Part shown: positions 17,263-25,567 of the stretch, piece by piece
Position numbering within the stretch: position 1 is the first letter of the stretch
Layout: every line of letters starts with the position of its first letter
DNA from: Sphingobacterium humi
Lineage (GTDB): Bacteria > Bacteroidota > Bacteroidia > Sphingobacteriales > Sphingobacteriaceae
Assembly: GCF_009768885.1 (NCBI RefSeq)
Contig: NZ_WSQA01000007.1
Coordinates: 1-64,000 of the forward strand
Direction of reading: 5' to 3'
DNA: 64,000 nt
The notes under the pieces: model-generated
What the model saw: only the letters and a program-made list of their open reading frames with translations
The model's database searches: none
Told to the model about the DNA's origin: nothing
Position numbers and translations under genes: made by a program

Positions 17263-17288
17263 CTTTTTGATGGAAAGAGAAGACAAAA

Positions 17289-18137
17289 TTACAAGTTGTC
17301 TTCCCTGTCCATATATTCCTCTAAGCTGTATTTGAGTTGGTCTAAAAACAACGTCCGTGAGCCTGCACGGGTTTTCATCCGGTGGAAGCTGTTATGGATG
17401 TCGTTCAGCGAGATACGGAACAGGATTTGGAATACCATGCTGATTTTGCGGATGCCTATTTTCCCGTGCGAAATGGCATCGCAGGCGTAGAGTGCATAAA
17501 CCAATTCGATAAGGGCATTTTTCGACTGTGTCCAAAAAACATCTTTGGTTTCCTCATGCTGTAGCAGGACATCTGGATTTTGTTCGGGGCTTAGCTTTGT
17601 CGTTAGGTAGTTATAGATTAATTCGTTGGCGATGATTTTCGCCACCTTGTAATCAAAGTAGGTGGAAAATTTGGGGTCGATTTCAAAGACAAAGCTGTTC
17701 AGCCCGTCATAATAATTAATGTTTCCCAATGTGAAATAATTCCCGTCACGGTCTGTTCTGCCGGAACGGTAATAGCGGTAAAAATCGGAATTGCAGACAT
17801 GCTCGGTGTATTCCTGTTTCAATCCCCGAAGCTGTAAAGCATAGTAATTTTGGTTAAGATTGCCATTGTCCACTGGGCAAGCCGTCTCAATCCGGTACAC
17901 CTTATTGTAATAGATAAGTTTTCCGAGGATGTTCGGCTTTATCTGTTTAAAAAAATGGATTTCCTCATCCTTACTGGAAAAGCCCTCTTTTATCACATCG
18001 TCTTTGACACTGCATAATAACTCTTGGAGGTAAACCGTCATCTTATATGCCTCATCAATGAAACTGGATGTTTCGGCTGATAGCTTTCTCTCTTGCTTTT
18101 GTATTTCAGCCACAATGTTATTCAAAGGATGTCTCAT
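17289..18137 (-). CDS. Second RteC-family protein
   Basis: A 282-aa homologue of the RteC protein encoded at 12012. The same landmarks are present: KEGFSSKDEEIHFFKQIKP, LIYYNKVYRIE, FYRYYRSG, YFDYKVAKIIANELI and the final domain WTQSKNALIELVYALYAC. The two copies are clearly diverged rather than a recent duplication. The ATG at 18137 (MRHPLNN) is preferred to an upstream non-ATG start. It lies at the edge of the AT-rich defence island, divergent from the GapS4a-like gene 271 bases away. It may control the neighbouring HTH/DUF3945/topB genes or have a different target from the first copy. Confidence 0.88.
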   Translation of the reverse strand: MRHPLNNIVAEIQKQERKLSAETSSFIDEAYKMTVYLQELLCSVKDDVIKEGFSSKDEEIHFFKQIKPNILGKLIYYNKVYRIETACPVDNGNLNQNYYALQLRGLKQEYTEHVCNSDFYRYYRSGRTDRDGNYFTLGNINYYDGLNSFVFEIDPKFSTYFDYKVAKIIANELIYNYLTTKLSPEQNPDVLLQHEETKDVFWTQSKNALIELVYALYACDAISHGKIGIRKISMVFQILFRISLNDIHNSFHRMKTRAGSRTLFLDQLKYSLEEYMDREDNL

Positions 18138-18408
18138 AGCTAAGGTTTTTAAATTGTACACTATCACTATCTATGCACAAATATTATCCTTTACAATGGG
18201 TTTCTTACATGATACAGGTCGAAGTCGGGGAAGATAATTAAAGATTAAATGAGCATCTTATTCCTTGTTTACGCTTTGACAACATCATTTTTATGATATT
18301 TTTATCTATATTGTCAATATTTTTTGTTTCAGCCGTTTTTACTGATTTCTTTTAATCTGTAAAAACGTTATCAAACCGTATGTAACTTTTAAAACCAACA
18401 AATTAAAT

Positions 18409-19344
18409 ATGGGAGAATGGTCGAAATCCATTGGAGAAAAGGGCGAATATATAGTCAAATTTATTTTTGAAAATATCTTGAACTTCAACTCTTTAATAGA
18501 AAACCCTTCAATCGACTGTATTAAGGGCTTTAAACATAAAGACAAATATGCAGAATCAAACAAATCGTCTCACGGAATAGACGGGCTGATTAGCTATAAA
18601 AGTCCATTAGAAGACTATAGTCTTGACATCGGCATTATTTCATCTAAGTATGTAGGAGGTGAATACCCCAAATATCCGTCAACCCTGTTCAAATCCCACA
18701 TAAAAGATTTAGCTCAGACTTTAGAGTGTTTTTACAACTCTAAATTAAAAAACAATATAAATCAGAATTTTACAGGTGTTAACAAAACAGAAATTTTCGG
18801 CATTTTAGTTTGGTTGTCAAATACAAGTGATTTGAATTTTGATTTAGTCTCAAAGGTTGATAACATTCAAATTGATACGGACTTAGTTTTTGATAAAATA
18901 ATACTATTGGACAATAGCAGAGTCAATTTCTTATATGAGAGTATCTTTAGAACAAAAGAAATATTTGGGAACGATAATGTTGATTTTGTCTACCACAATA
19001 GTGGTCTAAACTTCACTTCCATTCAAGAAAACTCTTATGGAAAAATCTTTCCTTTAAACTATTTATACTCCGACATAATTGCACTAAGGACAGCAAAGAA
19101 CAACAGAATTACATTAAGTATATTCATAAATGATGACTTCGAAGAAGAACAATTTGTACAACTTTTAAATTTTGCAAAATCATTTGACCATTTAAATGCA
19201 GTTGATAAAATAATCTTGAGCTATAAGACGTATGATTATTTGACAAATGAAAATATTGTGAAAGAAAAGCTTGTAAAATTTCCGATGTATAAGCTCGGTG
19301 AAAATTTAGAAATAAAGAAGTTCCCGTCTGATTTTAGAAATTAA
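18409..19344 (+). CDS. gapS4a: GapS4a-like protein, probable PD-(D/E)XK nuclease of a defence pair
   Basis: A 311-aa protein whose start (MGEWSKSIGEKGE) and following CIKG...HGID...ISYKSPL...IISSKY pattern match my knowledge of GapS4a, the nuclease subunit of the GAPS4 anti-phage system first described from phage-satellite cargo. Putative nuclease residues are Glu13 in the first helix, Asp58 in HGID, and Lys80 in SSKY. The acidic residue normally two before the lysine is a serine, as I recall for relatives. It is followed four bases later by the GapS4b-like gene, forming a two-gene operon. The region is much more AT-rich than the mob genes, as expected for transferred cargo. No database search was possible, so the match is by recognition. 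Confidence 0.7.
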   Translation: MGEWSKSIGEKGEYIVKFIFENILNFNSLIENPSIDCIKGFKHKDKYAESNKSSHGIDGLISYKSPLEDYSLDIGIISSKYVGGEYPKYPSTLFKSHIKDLAQTLECFYNSKLKNNINQNFTGVNKTEIFGILVWLSNTSDLNFDLVSKVDNIQIDTDLVFDKIILLDNSRVNFLYESIFRTKEIFGNDNVDFVYHNSGLNFTSIQENSYGKIFPLNYLYSDIIALRTAKNNRITLSIFINDDFEEEQFVQLLNFAKSFDHLNAVDKIILSYKTYDYLTNENIVKEKLVKFPMYKLGENLEIKKFPSDFRN

Positions 19345-19348
19345 TGAT

Positions 19349-20455
19349 ATGAATAAAGATATTTTACCTCAAGGAGATTATATAAGACAGCTACTTGTTA
19401 AATCTAATGTCACAAACGCAAACATAAACTTTCTTATGAGAGAAAAAGGAGTGTTTCTTGGTCATAACGAGAAGAATAACTCTGTTCCATTGTTAATGAA
19501 AAGTGTTATAAGTCCGAGGGATTATTCTGTTTTATACGACACGCAAAAAACGAAAGAAGAAAGTATAAAATATAGGACTTCTTCAATCAAATGCAATTTA
19601 GACTTTGATTTTACAGATATTTTTGATACTGCAATTGACTTGCATACTCTAATTGTTGACAAACATACATACAAACCAAATTATAAAATCATTGGTAATC
19701 CAACTTTCTATTTCGAAGACGAAAACACTGCAATATTTGAATATCAGATAGAACGAGAGAACCTACTTAGTGATTGGACAAATAATAAAACCTATCACAA
19801 CGGAGCGATAACACTGAAGAAAGTTTCTGAACAGGACATTCAGATTTCAGTGCAACAAAACTCAACATCAAAAGAGACTTTTGAAGTCAATAATTTGATT
19901 ATGAATGTGGTGAAAGAAAAGCTCTTTCAAAAATCAATAGTCAGTTCAAATGATGATATTATTACCGTTAAATTTAATCATTTTGATAATTCTTCAAGAA
20001 TTAAATTTTTCTATTCCTTTGCAAGTGACTTCAATATTTATCTCGAATTCAAATCTATAACTGACATTGATGTTTATTTAGATGAGAATGTTGAAAGCCA
20101 TAACGATGTAAAGATATTTTTAGATGAAATAGACAATTTAAAACTGAATGGAAAAGGGCTACAGAACCACATATTACTTAATAAGGTCGAATACTTTCCC
20201 AAATTAATATTTGGCGCAGTAAAATTTAGATATAAACTGAATTATAGTGGTATTGAAGGCTTTGCAATAATTAATCTTGGCTTTCCTGATTATGTGAAAT
20301 CTAAAGACGAAAATTCAGATTTTCAAATTTCAATCGACTTAGTTCTAAGTAAACAGGACAAAAATCAAAAAACTGACAATGCTATAAGAAAAAAACTACT
20401 GGAATTATTTGAAATTAAAAAAGTTGAAAGCTATGAAAAATTCAAAATAATATAG
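19349..20455 (+). CDS. gapS4b: GapS4b-like partner protein
   Basis: A 368-aa protein with no signal peptide or membrane segment. The N-terminus (LPQGDYIRQLLVKSNVT followed by LMREKGVFLGHNEKNNSVPLL) looks like a small winged-helix or SAP-type DNA-binding module seen at the start of GapS4b proteins; the rest is beta-rich without recognisable enzymatic motifs. It starts four bases after the nuclease-like gene and must be co-expressed. The known system needs both subunits. A strong terminator follows at 20628-20657. Assignment depends on the neighbouring gene and on my memory of the family's opening residues. Confidence 0.65.
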   Translation: MNKDILPQGDYIRQLLVKSNVTNANINFLMREKGVFLGHNEKNNSVPLLMKSVISPRDYSVLYDTQKTKEESIKYRTSSIKCNLDFDFTDIFDTAIDLHTLIVDKHTYKPNYKIIGNPTFYFEDENTAIFEYQIERENLLSDWTNNKTYHNGAITLKKVSEQDIQISVQQNSTSKETFEVNNLIMNVVKEKLFQKSIVSSNDDIITVKFNHFDNSSRIKFFYSFASDFNIYLEFKSITDIDVYLDENVESHNDVKIFLDEIDNLKLNGKGLQNHILLNKVEYFPKLIFGAVKFRYKLNYSGIEGFAIINLGFPDYVKSKDENSDFQISIDLVLSKQDKNQKTDNAIRKKLLELFEIKKVESYEKFKII

Positions 20456-20627
20456 CTGAGGATATTACCTTTTAAATTTTCTCCCTTTAATGGTAGATAT
20501 GGATTCTTTAGTTTTATTAATCTTTTCCACGAATATATCAGATTGGTACGGACTGTCTTTAAGTTGGTTTAATCGTCTTAAATCTTCCAGAAAGGAGTTC
20601 GAGTTCTGTACCAACGGGTTCACAGAG

Positions 20628-20657
20628 AAAAAGCCACTTGAAAAAGTGGCTTTTTTT
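20628..20657 (+). terminator. Intrinsic terminator after the GapS4-like operon
   Basis: AAAAAGCCACT (20628-20638) pairs with AGTGGCTTTTT (20645-20655), with further Ts to 20657. It is a classic hairpin plus T-tract, 173 bases after the gapS4b stop. A tRNA-like stretch immediately precedes it (see findings). Confidence 0.8.
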
Positions 20658-20764
20658 GTTGGTGGAGGATTTGAAATTTTGGCCGGTTTTGGATTAAATT
20701 AATCTTTTCTTCTCCAATTTTTTGTGATTAATACTTATCTTTATGTGAATTCAATAATGTCGAC

Positions 20765-20989
20765 ATGGAAGTTATTTTAAAATCCGATAATGAGGAAAAA
20801 ATAGCCAAAATATTGGCTTTAGCTAAAAAGCTCAATATTGATTTTGAAAAAAAGGAGTCAGGTATTGACAAGAAAGCAATCAAACAAAAAATTCTTAATT
20901 ATAAGTCTGACTCTAAATTACCTTTTGGAGATGCTGCGGAGTGGGAAAGAAATATTAGAGAAGATAGAGAATTACCATTTAAAAAATAA
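20765..20989 (+). CDS. Antitoxin of a VapBC-like pair
   Basis: A 74-aa protein. The last 25 residues (LPFGDAAEWERNIREDRELPF) match the conserved tail of small Bacteroidota antitoxins, which end in a W-x-x-x-I-R-x-D-R-x-L-P-F pattern and partner PIN toxins. The first half is a short strand followed by a lysine-rich helix. Its stop codon overlaps the start of the toxin gene (TAATG), giving tight translational coupling. The expected role is to bind and neutralise the PIN toxin; no DNA-binding domain is obvious. Confidence 0.75.
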   Translation: MEVILKSDNEEKIAKILALAKKLNIDFEKKESGIDKKAIKQKILNYKSDSKLPFGDAAEWERNIREDRELPFKK

Positions 20990-21354
20990 TGCTTATTGAT
21001 AGTAATATCATTATCTATTCCCATGAGGAAGAATACAAATACCTTCGAAAGTTATTGATGAGAAAAGACTGTAATATTTCAGAAATTTCACGAGTAGAAG
21101 TATTAGGCTATCATTTACTCACAGAAAACCAGAAAGATTATTTTTCAGTAATCTTTAAATATTCCAGTATAATTATTCCTTCAAAGCCAATTTTTGATAA
21201 AGCAATAGAAATCCGGCAAAAACATAATTTGAAACTAGGCGATAGTATCATAGCCGCAACAGCAGTAGTAAACAATTTAACTCTTCACACTAGGAATCTG
21301 AATGATTTTAAACGTGTAAAAAAACTAAAGTGTTTTAACCCAATTGGGAAATAG
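20989..21354 (+). CDS. PIN-domain toxin (VapC-like)
   Basis: A 121-aa PIN-domain ribonuclease. The acidic site is visible: Asp4 in LIDSNIIIY, Glu37 in SRVEVLGY, Asp85 in KLGDSIIAATA, with Asn104/Asp106 in the NLNDF segment. Length and motif spacing match VapC toxins, which cleave tRNA or rRNA. It overlaps the antitoxin stop by one base. Position near the end of the element fits a maintenance (addiction) role, an inference from context. Confidence 0.85.
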   Translation: MLIDSNIIIYSHEEEYKYLRKLLMRKDCNISEISRVEVLGYHLLTENQKDYFSVIFKYSSIIIPSKPIFDKAIEIRQKHNLKLGDSIIAATAVVNNLTLHTRNLNDFKRVKKLKCFNPIGK

Positions 21355-21424
21355 CATCTTTTTTGAAAACCTTTTGTAATATTATAAGTTTCTTCGCTAG
21401 CATGTAGAAATCAGGAATTGGTAA

Positions 21425-22153
21425 TTAAATATGTTTTATTCTATCTCTTAATTGACCAATAGTTACACTTCCAAGATTTCTATGAAGCATTCTATGACAA
21501 TTTGCACAAACTAATGCTAGGTCAGACATTTTAGTTTCCATATTGTCAAAATAATCAGAGATTGGTCTTATGTGATGACATTCTATAAAACCAAAACCTA
21601 ATTCACCATAAGTTTTATAAAAATCAAACTGACAAACTTCGCATGATAAGTTTCCAGTTGCTTTTAAAACCGTTTTCTTTTTGGCAGAAATAATCTTATT
21701 ATTCCTTTCCCTGTATTTATGGAATTTGTATAAAACTTGTCCTTCTGAAACACCCTCAACTTCAAAATTCTCATCATCTTCAATTTGGTACAAATTCTTT
21801 CGAAGTGTTTCGTCACTAATTATTATTCTTATTTGATCCGCAATATTTTTTAAACGCACTCTATCATTATAGAATTCTTCAAAAACTTCTTTATCAAGTT
21901 TGCTATAAGCTACCATCCCTTTTCCATGATACCCTGGGTCTAATGCTAAAAAGTTGGATAGTTTTAAACCAACACCATTGGGGTTTCTAAACTTTTCTGA
22001 GTCAACTTTTTCAGGAAAAACTGGAAGTTTATTTAGCGTTTCTGAAAGTTTAATAATATTGGGATTTCTCGCCTCAATACTGCCTCTATCTGGATCAAAG
22101 TACAGATCCAAAGCAAGTATTATTTCATCTCTTTGCCATTTAGGGTTTTTCAA
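21425..22153 (-). CDS. HNH endonuclease, restriction-like
   Basis: A 242-aa protein with an N-terminal domain beginning KNPKWQRDEIILALDLYF, common in HNH nucleases linked to modified-DNA restriction, and a C-terminal HNH domain. The zinc ligands are Cys171/Cys174 and Cys216/Cys219, with the catalytic region ECHHIRPIS (His193-His194) and CANCHRMLHR (His220, His224). No ATG fits the N-terminus; a TTG at 22151-22153 gives the usual family start. It is convergent with the PIN toxin gene and is the last gene before the long non-coding stretch, so it may mark the element's end. No methylase is adjacent, which suggests restriction of modified or foreign DNA alone. Confidence 0.85.
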   Translation of the reverse strand: MKNPKWQRDEIILALDLYFDPDRGSIEARNPNIIKLSETLNKLPVFPEKVDSEKFRNPNGVGLKLSNFLALDPGYHGKGMVAYSKLDKEVFEEFYNDRVRLKNIADQIRIIISDETLRKNLYQIEDDENFEVEGVSEGQVLYKFHKYRERNNKIISAKKKTVLKATGNLSCEVCQFDFYKTYGELGFGFIECHHIRPISDYFDNMETKMSDLALVCANCHRMLHRNLGSVTIGQLRDRIKHI

Positions 22154-22708
22154 TAGGTAGTATCACTAAAAATTGGTAAAACGTAATTCAATATATAATA
22201 AATAATTCATAAATATACCTTTTAACTTGAATTAAGTTCTATTCATACTATTCGCTTTATTAAAAATTTAAATTATAAGTAGTACGGATTTATACAACCT
22301 CCTATTCAGACTGCATCGCTTTGAGCAAAATCAAAAACTTTCAATTGGAAATCAAAGAAATATTGAAGAACAAATGAAATTAAATGGCACGAAAATATAA
22401 CAACAAATTGCTTAATTAATATTTTTAAAAATTAAATACAGGGATTAGAAAATTGTAGCTTTTGAGATTTGAAAAGTAATAACGATTTCGTTTATCGGAA
22501 TACTAAACAAACTACAGATAATTAAAAATTGATTTGAAGGAAACCGTTTGGACTAGGGTGGTAAATAAGTCCCTCAACAATTCTTCTTGATTATACTTAT
22601 CCATATATATGTTGAAGGCTGCTTAAAAAAATAATTTCAATTTGAACCTCCTATATTACACCTTGAATATTTTTCAAATTTAGTACCTTTAATAAAAATA
22701 AAACAGGC
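22154..22708. other. AT-rich non-coding stretch, probable ICE/chromosome junction
   Basis: There is no credible gene in 555 bases. The sequence is very AT-rich with several short ATTAAAAATT-like words. Gene style changes across it from AT-rich cargo to chromosomal genes, so the element's right end probably lies here. No clear direct repeat or attachment core could be identified without the other end. Confidence 0.4.
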
Positions 22709-22903
22709 ATGAAAACAGGTGATAGAGTTTTGATTTCTTCCCAAGTTACAGGAAGAAAGGATTGGACAGCAGCCACTGTAATTGAAGTCGAACAAAACCC
22801 TTATGCAGGTATTGTGATTACTGCAAAAGCGGATGATGGAGAGATCTTCTTTGAGAAAGAGGATATGTTCAGACTTTTGGATAACGAAGTATACGCGCGT
22901 TAG
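22709..22903 (+). CDS. Small conserved-looking hypothetical protein
   Basis: A 64-aa protein with an SH3-like or PUR-like beta pattern: MKTGDRVLISSQVTGRKDW, then TATVIEVEQNPYAGIVITAKADDGEIFFEKEDMFR. The balanced composition and clean ATG with upstream T-rich promoter-like sequence suggest a real gene. I do not recognise a family. It stands alone between the proposed element end and the LytTR regulator, with a weak hairpin after it (about 22931-22966). Confidence 0.6.
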   Translation: MKTGDRVLISSQVTGRKDWTAATVIEVEQNPYAGIVITAKADDGEIFFEKEDMFRLLDNEVYAR

Positions 22904-23012
22904 CCTACGGAATGGTTGATTCTTTTTAATAAATCAATTACTAACTAAAAGTTACGTGATTGATTTAAATAAAAACTCAAATAGCGGTATTCCGACAATA
23001 CTAATCTCCCCC

Positions 23013-23768
23013 CTAAGCACCAGCCTGTTGTAGCGCCAGTTTTACCGTCTCCTTATTTGGTTTCGAAACGGGTATTTTTTCACCAGACACCAAGCGTAAT
23101 ACTCCCCCATCCTCTTTTAACCAGCTTTTCACGTATTTAGGATTTACCAAGTGGCTTTGGTGCGTTCTTAAAAAACCATTTGGGCTCAATAAGTCAGCAT
23201 ATTCTTTTAGCGATTTAGAAACCAGGATATTTTCACCTGAGGAAAGGAAAAAGTGGGTGTAGGTATTGTCGGCTTCACAGCGGACGATTTCCGATAGCGC
23301 CACATACCTTATTTCACCTTGCATCGGCAAGGCAATTTTGCTGCTATTCGCAACAGGCTTACTAAGCTGTTGCATTAGAAAATCAAGCTGTGAAGTTTGC
23401 ACCTTCGCGGCAATCTTCTGTTCGGCTTTATTGACGGCAAGCACTAATTCTTCAATATCAATGGGTTTTAAAAGATAATCTAGGGCGGCAAATTTCACGG
23501 CTTGGATCCCATATTTATCATAAGCCGTAACAAAAATAACTTCAAAATTACGCTTTGGCAGAAGCTTGAGCACATCAAATCCGGTCTGCTCCCCCATTTG
23601 AATATCTAGAAACACGACCTCAGGCTCATGCGTTTGTATGGCAGCTACGGCATCAGCCACAGTTTGTGTGGTTTCGCAAATCCTTAGCTGCGGACAATGC
23701 TTTTCCAATAAAGTCTGCAGGTTTTCCAAGTTGGAGATTTCGTCATCTATTAAAACTGCTTTCATCAT
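23013..23768 (-). CDS. LytTR-type response regulator
   Basis: A 251-aa two-component regulator. The receiver domain (about 3-120) carries the acidic pocket (DDE at 8-10), the phosphorylation site Asp55 in VFLDIQM, and the conserved lysine in LLKPID. A LytTR DNA-binding domain occupies about 145-250 (RYVALSEIVRCEADNTYTHF, FLRTHQSHLVNPKYV). It directly follows the LytS-like kinase gene with a one-base gap, so the two are one operon. Targets cannot be read from the window. Confidence 0.95.
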   Translation of the reverse strand: MMKAVLIDDEISNLENLQTLLEKHCPQLRICETTQTVADAVAAIQTHEPEVVFLDIQMGEQTGFDVLKLLPKRNFEVIFVTAYDKYGIQAVKFAALDYLLKPIDIEELVLAVNKAEQKIAAKVQTSQLDFLMQQLSKPVANSSKIALPMQGEIRYVALSEIVRCEADNTYTHFFLSSGENILVSKSLKEYADLLSPNGFLRTHQSHLVNPKYVKSWLKEDGGVLRLVSGEKIPVSKPNKETVKLALQQAGA

Positions 23769-23769
23769 C

Positions 23770-25383
23770 TTATAACCAGTCTTTTAATGTTATGTTTATT
23801 TTCGTTCCATCGCTGTTTGACACCATCCCTAAGGTAATGTGATTTTCTTTATAAATACTATTCAGCAAGGCTATTCTGTGCCTACTTAATTGAAGCCCCA
23901 AGCCTGTATGTTGTTTCGCGACATCAAAGCCATGTCCATTATCTTTAATCGATAACAGTAAATCATGGCCTTCCTGAAGGAAGGAGATCAGGATCTTTCC
24001 GGCACCGGCTTTTGCTGCTAAAGCATGCTTTACGGCATTTTCTACAAAAGGCTGCAGCAACATACTCGGTATTTCTATATTCGTTAAATCTAGGCTTTCG
24101 GCATGCGTTATTTTATAGGTAAATCCGAATCGCAATTGCTCCATCTGGAGATAATCATGCAGGAGTTTTTCTTCTTGCGACAGGCTGATTCGTTCCTTAT
24201 CATCAAGTACAGTACGCGTGAGGCGAGCAAACTTGGCAAGGTACTGATTCGCATGATCCACCTCGTTCTTATTCATCAAGTTTTGAATACCTGCCAGCGC
24301 ATTGAACAGGAAATGCGGATTGAGCTGACTACGAATGGAGCTTAATTGCAGCTTCGCGATGTTTTCTTGTTGTTCTTTTTGAGCCAGCTTTTTTTTGTTT
24401 GCTTTTTTGTTGAAATAAAGGAGTAGGAAAAAGGCGAAACCAACAAGCAAGGCTGCCATCAGTGTATACCGTAAAAGCTCCTTTTTTGTATAATTTACCT
24501 GCTCTAACGCTATCGACAAGGTATATCTGGCGGTATATTCTTCGATATCCTTTGCCGACATTTTGCAATCAAAGCATTTTTTCCAATCGATTAAGGGTTG
24601 TATGCTAATTTCATAATCTCCTGATTTCTTAAAGATGCTTTTGTCCAGGCGAACATAGGGCATAAATTTATCGTTCTCATCAACCGTTCCCCCATATTCC
24701 CATAGCTTTGATTCGAATATGATTTGACCAGTTTGCTTGTCCTTGATGGTTGTATAATACAAGTAATCAATTTCCGAAACATCTTTTAAGATGGTTAACT
24801 GTTCGTCCTTTTCCGTAATGCTAAGCTTAATATTTTCCTCCGGATTGAGGATGCGATCGTAATCTACTCCCTTATATGTTGCAAAGCGTTTTGAAAGTGC
24901 TTTGATAACCGCTTTGGGGATACGCTTCCCATAAAAAACAGACTTCCAGATATTCTCGGGGTTTTCAACACTGTAAATCAGGATGCTGATTATTTTATCT
25001 TTTACAGGAAAATCGCCCAGTGTTTTTGCTAGCAACACTTCATCTGGCCTATTGACCGTTTTTAACTCCCCTTTTTCGATCGATTTATTGACAAGGATGG
25101 GCTTATTATCGACCAGTACGCTGTACCGATAACTTTCTACAGGTTCATCTAACTTGAAATAAATCTGAAGATTGATGCTATCCACTTCTGGAAGATAATT
25201 TAAGGCTGTTTTCGGCTGATTGGGAAACATCAAGGCATAGTAAACATTTTTAGCTGCACTATCTACACGCATCAGCAACCTGCCGCCTCCGGCGTAGGAA
25301 TGGTTGTAATTAATGCCCCTTTGCGCATTCACAGCAATAAGCATCGTTAAAAGACTGAGGATCGTTAGCAGGCTTCTTTTCAT
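23770..25383 (-). CDS. LytS-like sensor histidine kinase
   Basis: About 537 aa. It has a signal peptide (MKRSLLTILSLLTMLIAVNAQ), an extracytoplasmic sensory region of roughly 300 residues, one membrane segment (LMAALLVGFAFFLLLYF), a short coiled linker, and a His_kinase domain (PF06580) with the phosphoacceptor in QLNPHFLFNAL, then a HATPase domain (LLQPFVENAVKHAL, DNGHGFD). The ATG at 25383 is chosen because it begins a proper signal peptide; earlier in-frame starts add charged residues in front of it. It pairs with the LytTR regulator immediately downstream. Confidence 0.92.
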   Translation of the reverse strand: MKRSLLTILSLLTMLIAVNAQRGINYNHSYAGGGRLLMRVDSAAKNVYYALMFPNQPKTALNYLPEVDSINLQIYFKLDEPVESYRYSVLVDNKPILVNKSIEKGELKTVNRPDEVLLAKTLGDFPVKDKIISILIYSVENPENIWKSVFYGKRIPKAVIKALSKRFATYKGVDYDRILNPEENIKLSITEKDEQLTILKDVSEIDYLYYTTIKDKQTGQIIFESKLWEYGGTVDENDKFMPYVRLDKSIFKKSGDYEISIQPLIDWKKCFDCKMSAKDIEEYTARYTLSIALEQVNYTKKELLRYTLMAALLVGFAFFLLLYFNKKANKKKLAQKEQQENIAKLQLSSIRSQLNPHFLFNALAGIQNLMNKNEVDHANQYLAKFARLTRTVLDDKERISLSQEEKLLHDYLQMEQLRFGFTYKITHAESLDLTNIEIPSMLLQPFVENAVKHALAAKAGAGKILISFLQEGHDLLLSIKDNGHGFDVAKQHTGLGLQLSRHRIALLNSIYKENHITLGMVSNSDGTKINITLKDWL

Positions 25384-25531
25384 GGCGGTTCGTTTAATAT
25401 GCATCAAACTTCTCACAATAATAGCAAAACTAAAACCTTAAACTAGTAAAGGCAGGGCTGGAAATAGTAAAGGGCGGGTTTTGGGCTGAATTTGAGGGAA
25501 GGGTATGTTCAAGGAAAGGATAAGGAATTTG

Positions 25532-25546
25532 TTCCATAAAATGGAA
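25532..25546. promoter_or_regulatory. Inverted repeat TTCCAT-AAA-ATGGAA upstream of GNAT/HTH pair
   Basis: A perfect 6-bp inverted repeat with a three-base centre, 21 bases before the GNAT-like gene's ATG. Its position over the likely promoter suggests an operator for the HTH protein of the same operon, as in autoregulated toxin-antitoxin modules. Binding is inferred. Confidence 0.4.
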
Positions 25547-25567
25547 TAATTAAGGTATATTTACCAT

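Noticed and set aside
18409..19344. Reading the first gene of the defence pair as a type II restriction enzyme
   Set aside because: No methylase lies in the operon, and the opening residues and partner gene fit the GapS4-like pair better.
20490..20702. A 70-codon frame after the GapS4b-like gene
   Set aside because: It reads through the terminator hairpin at 20628-20657 and has no family likeness.
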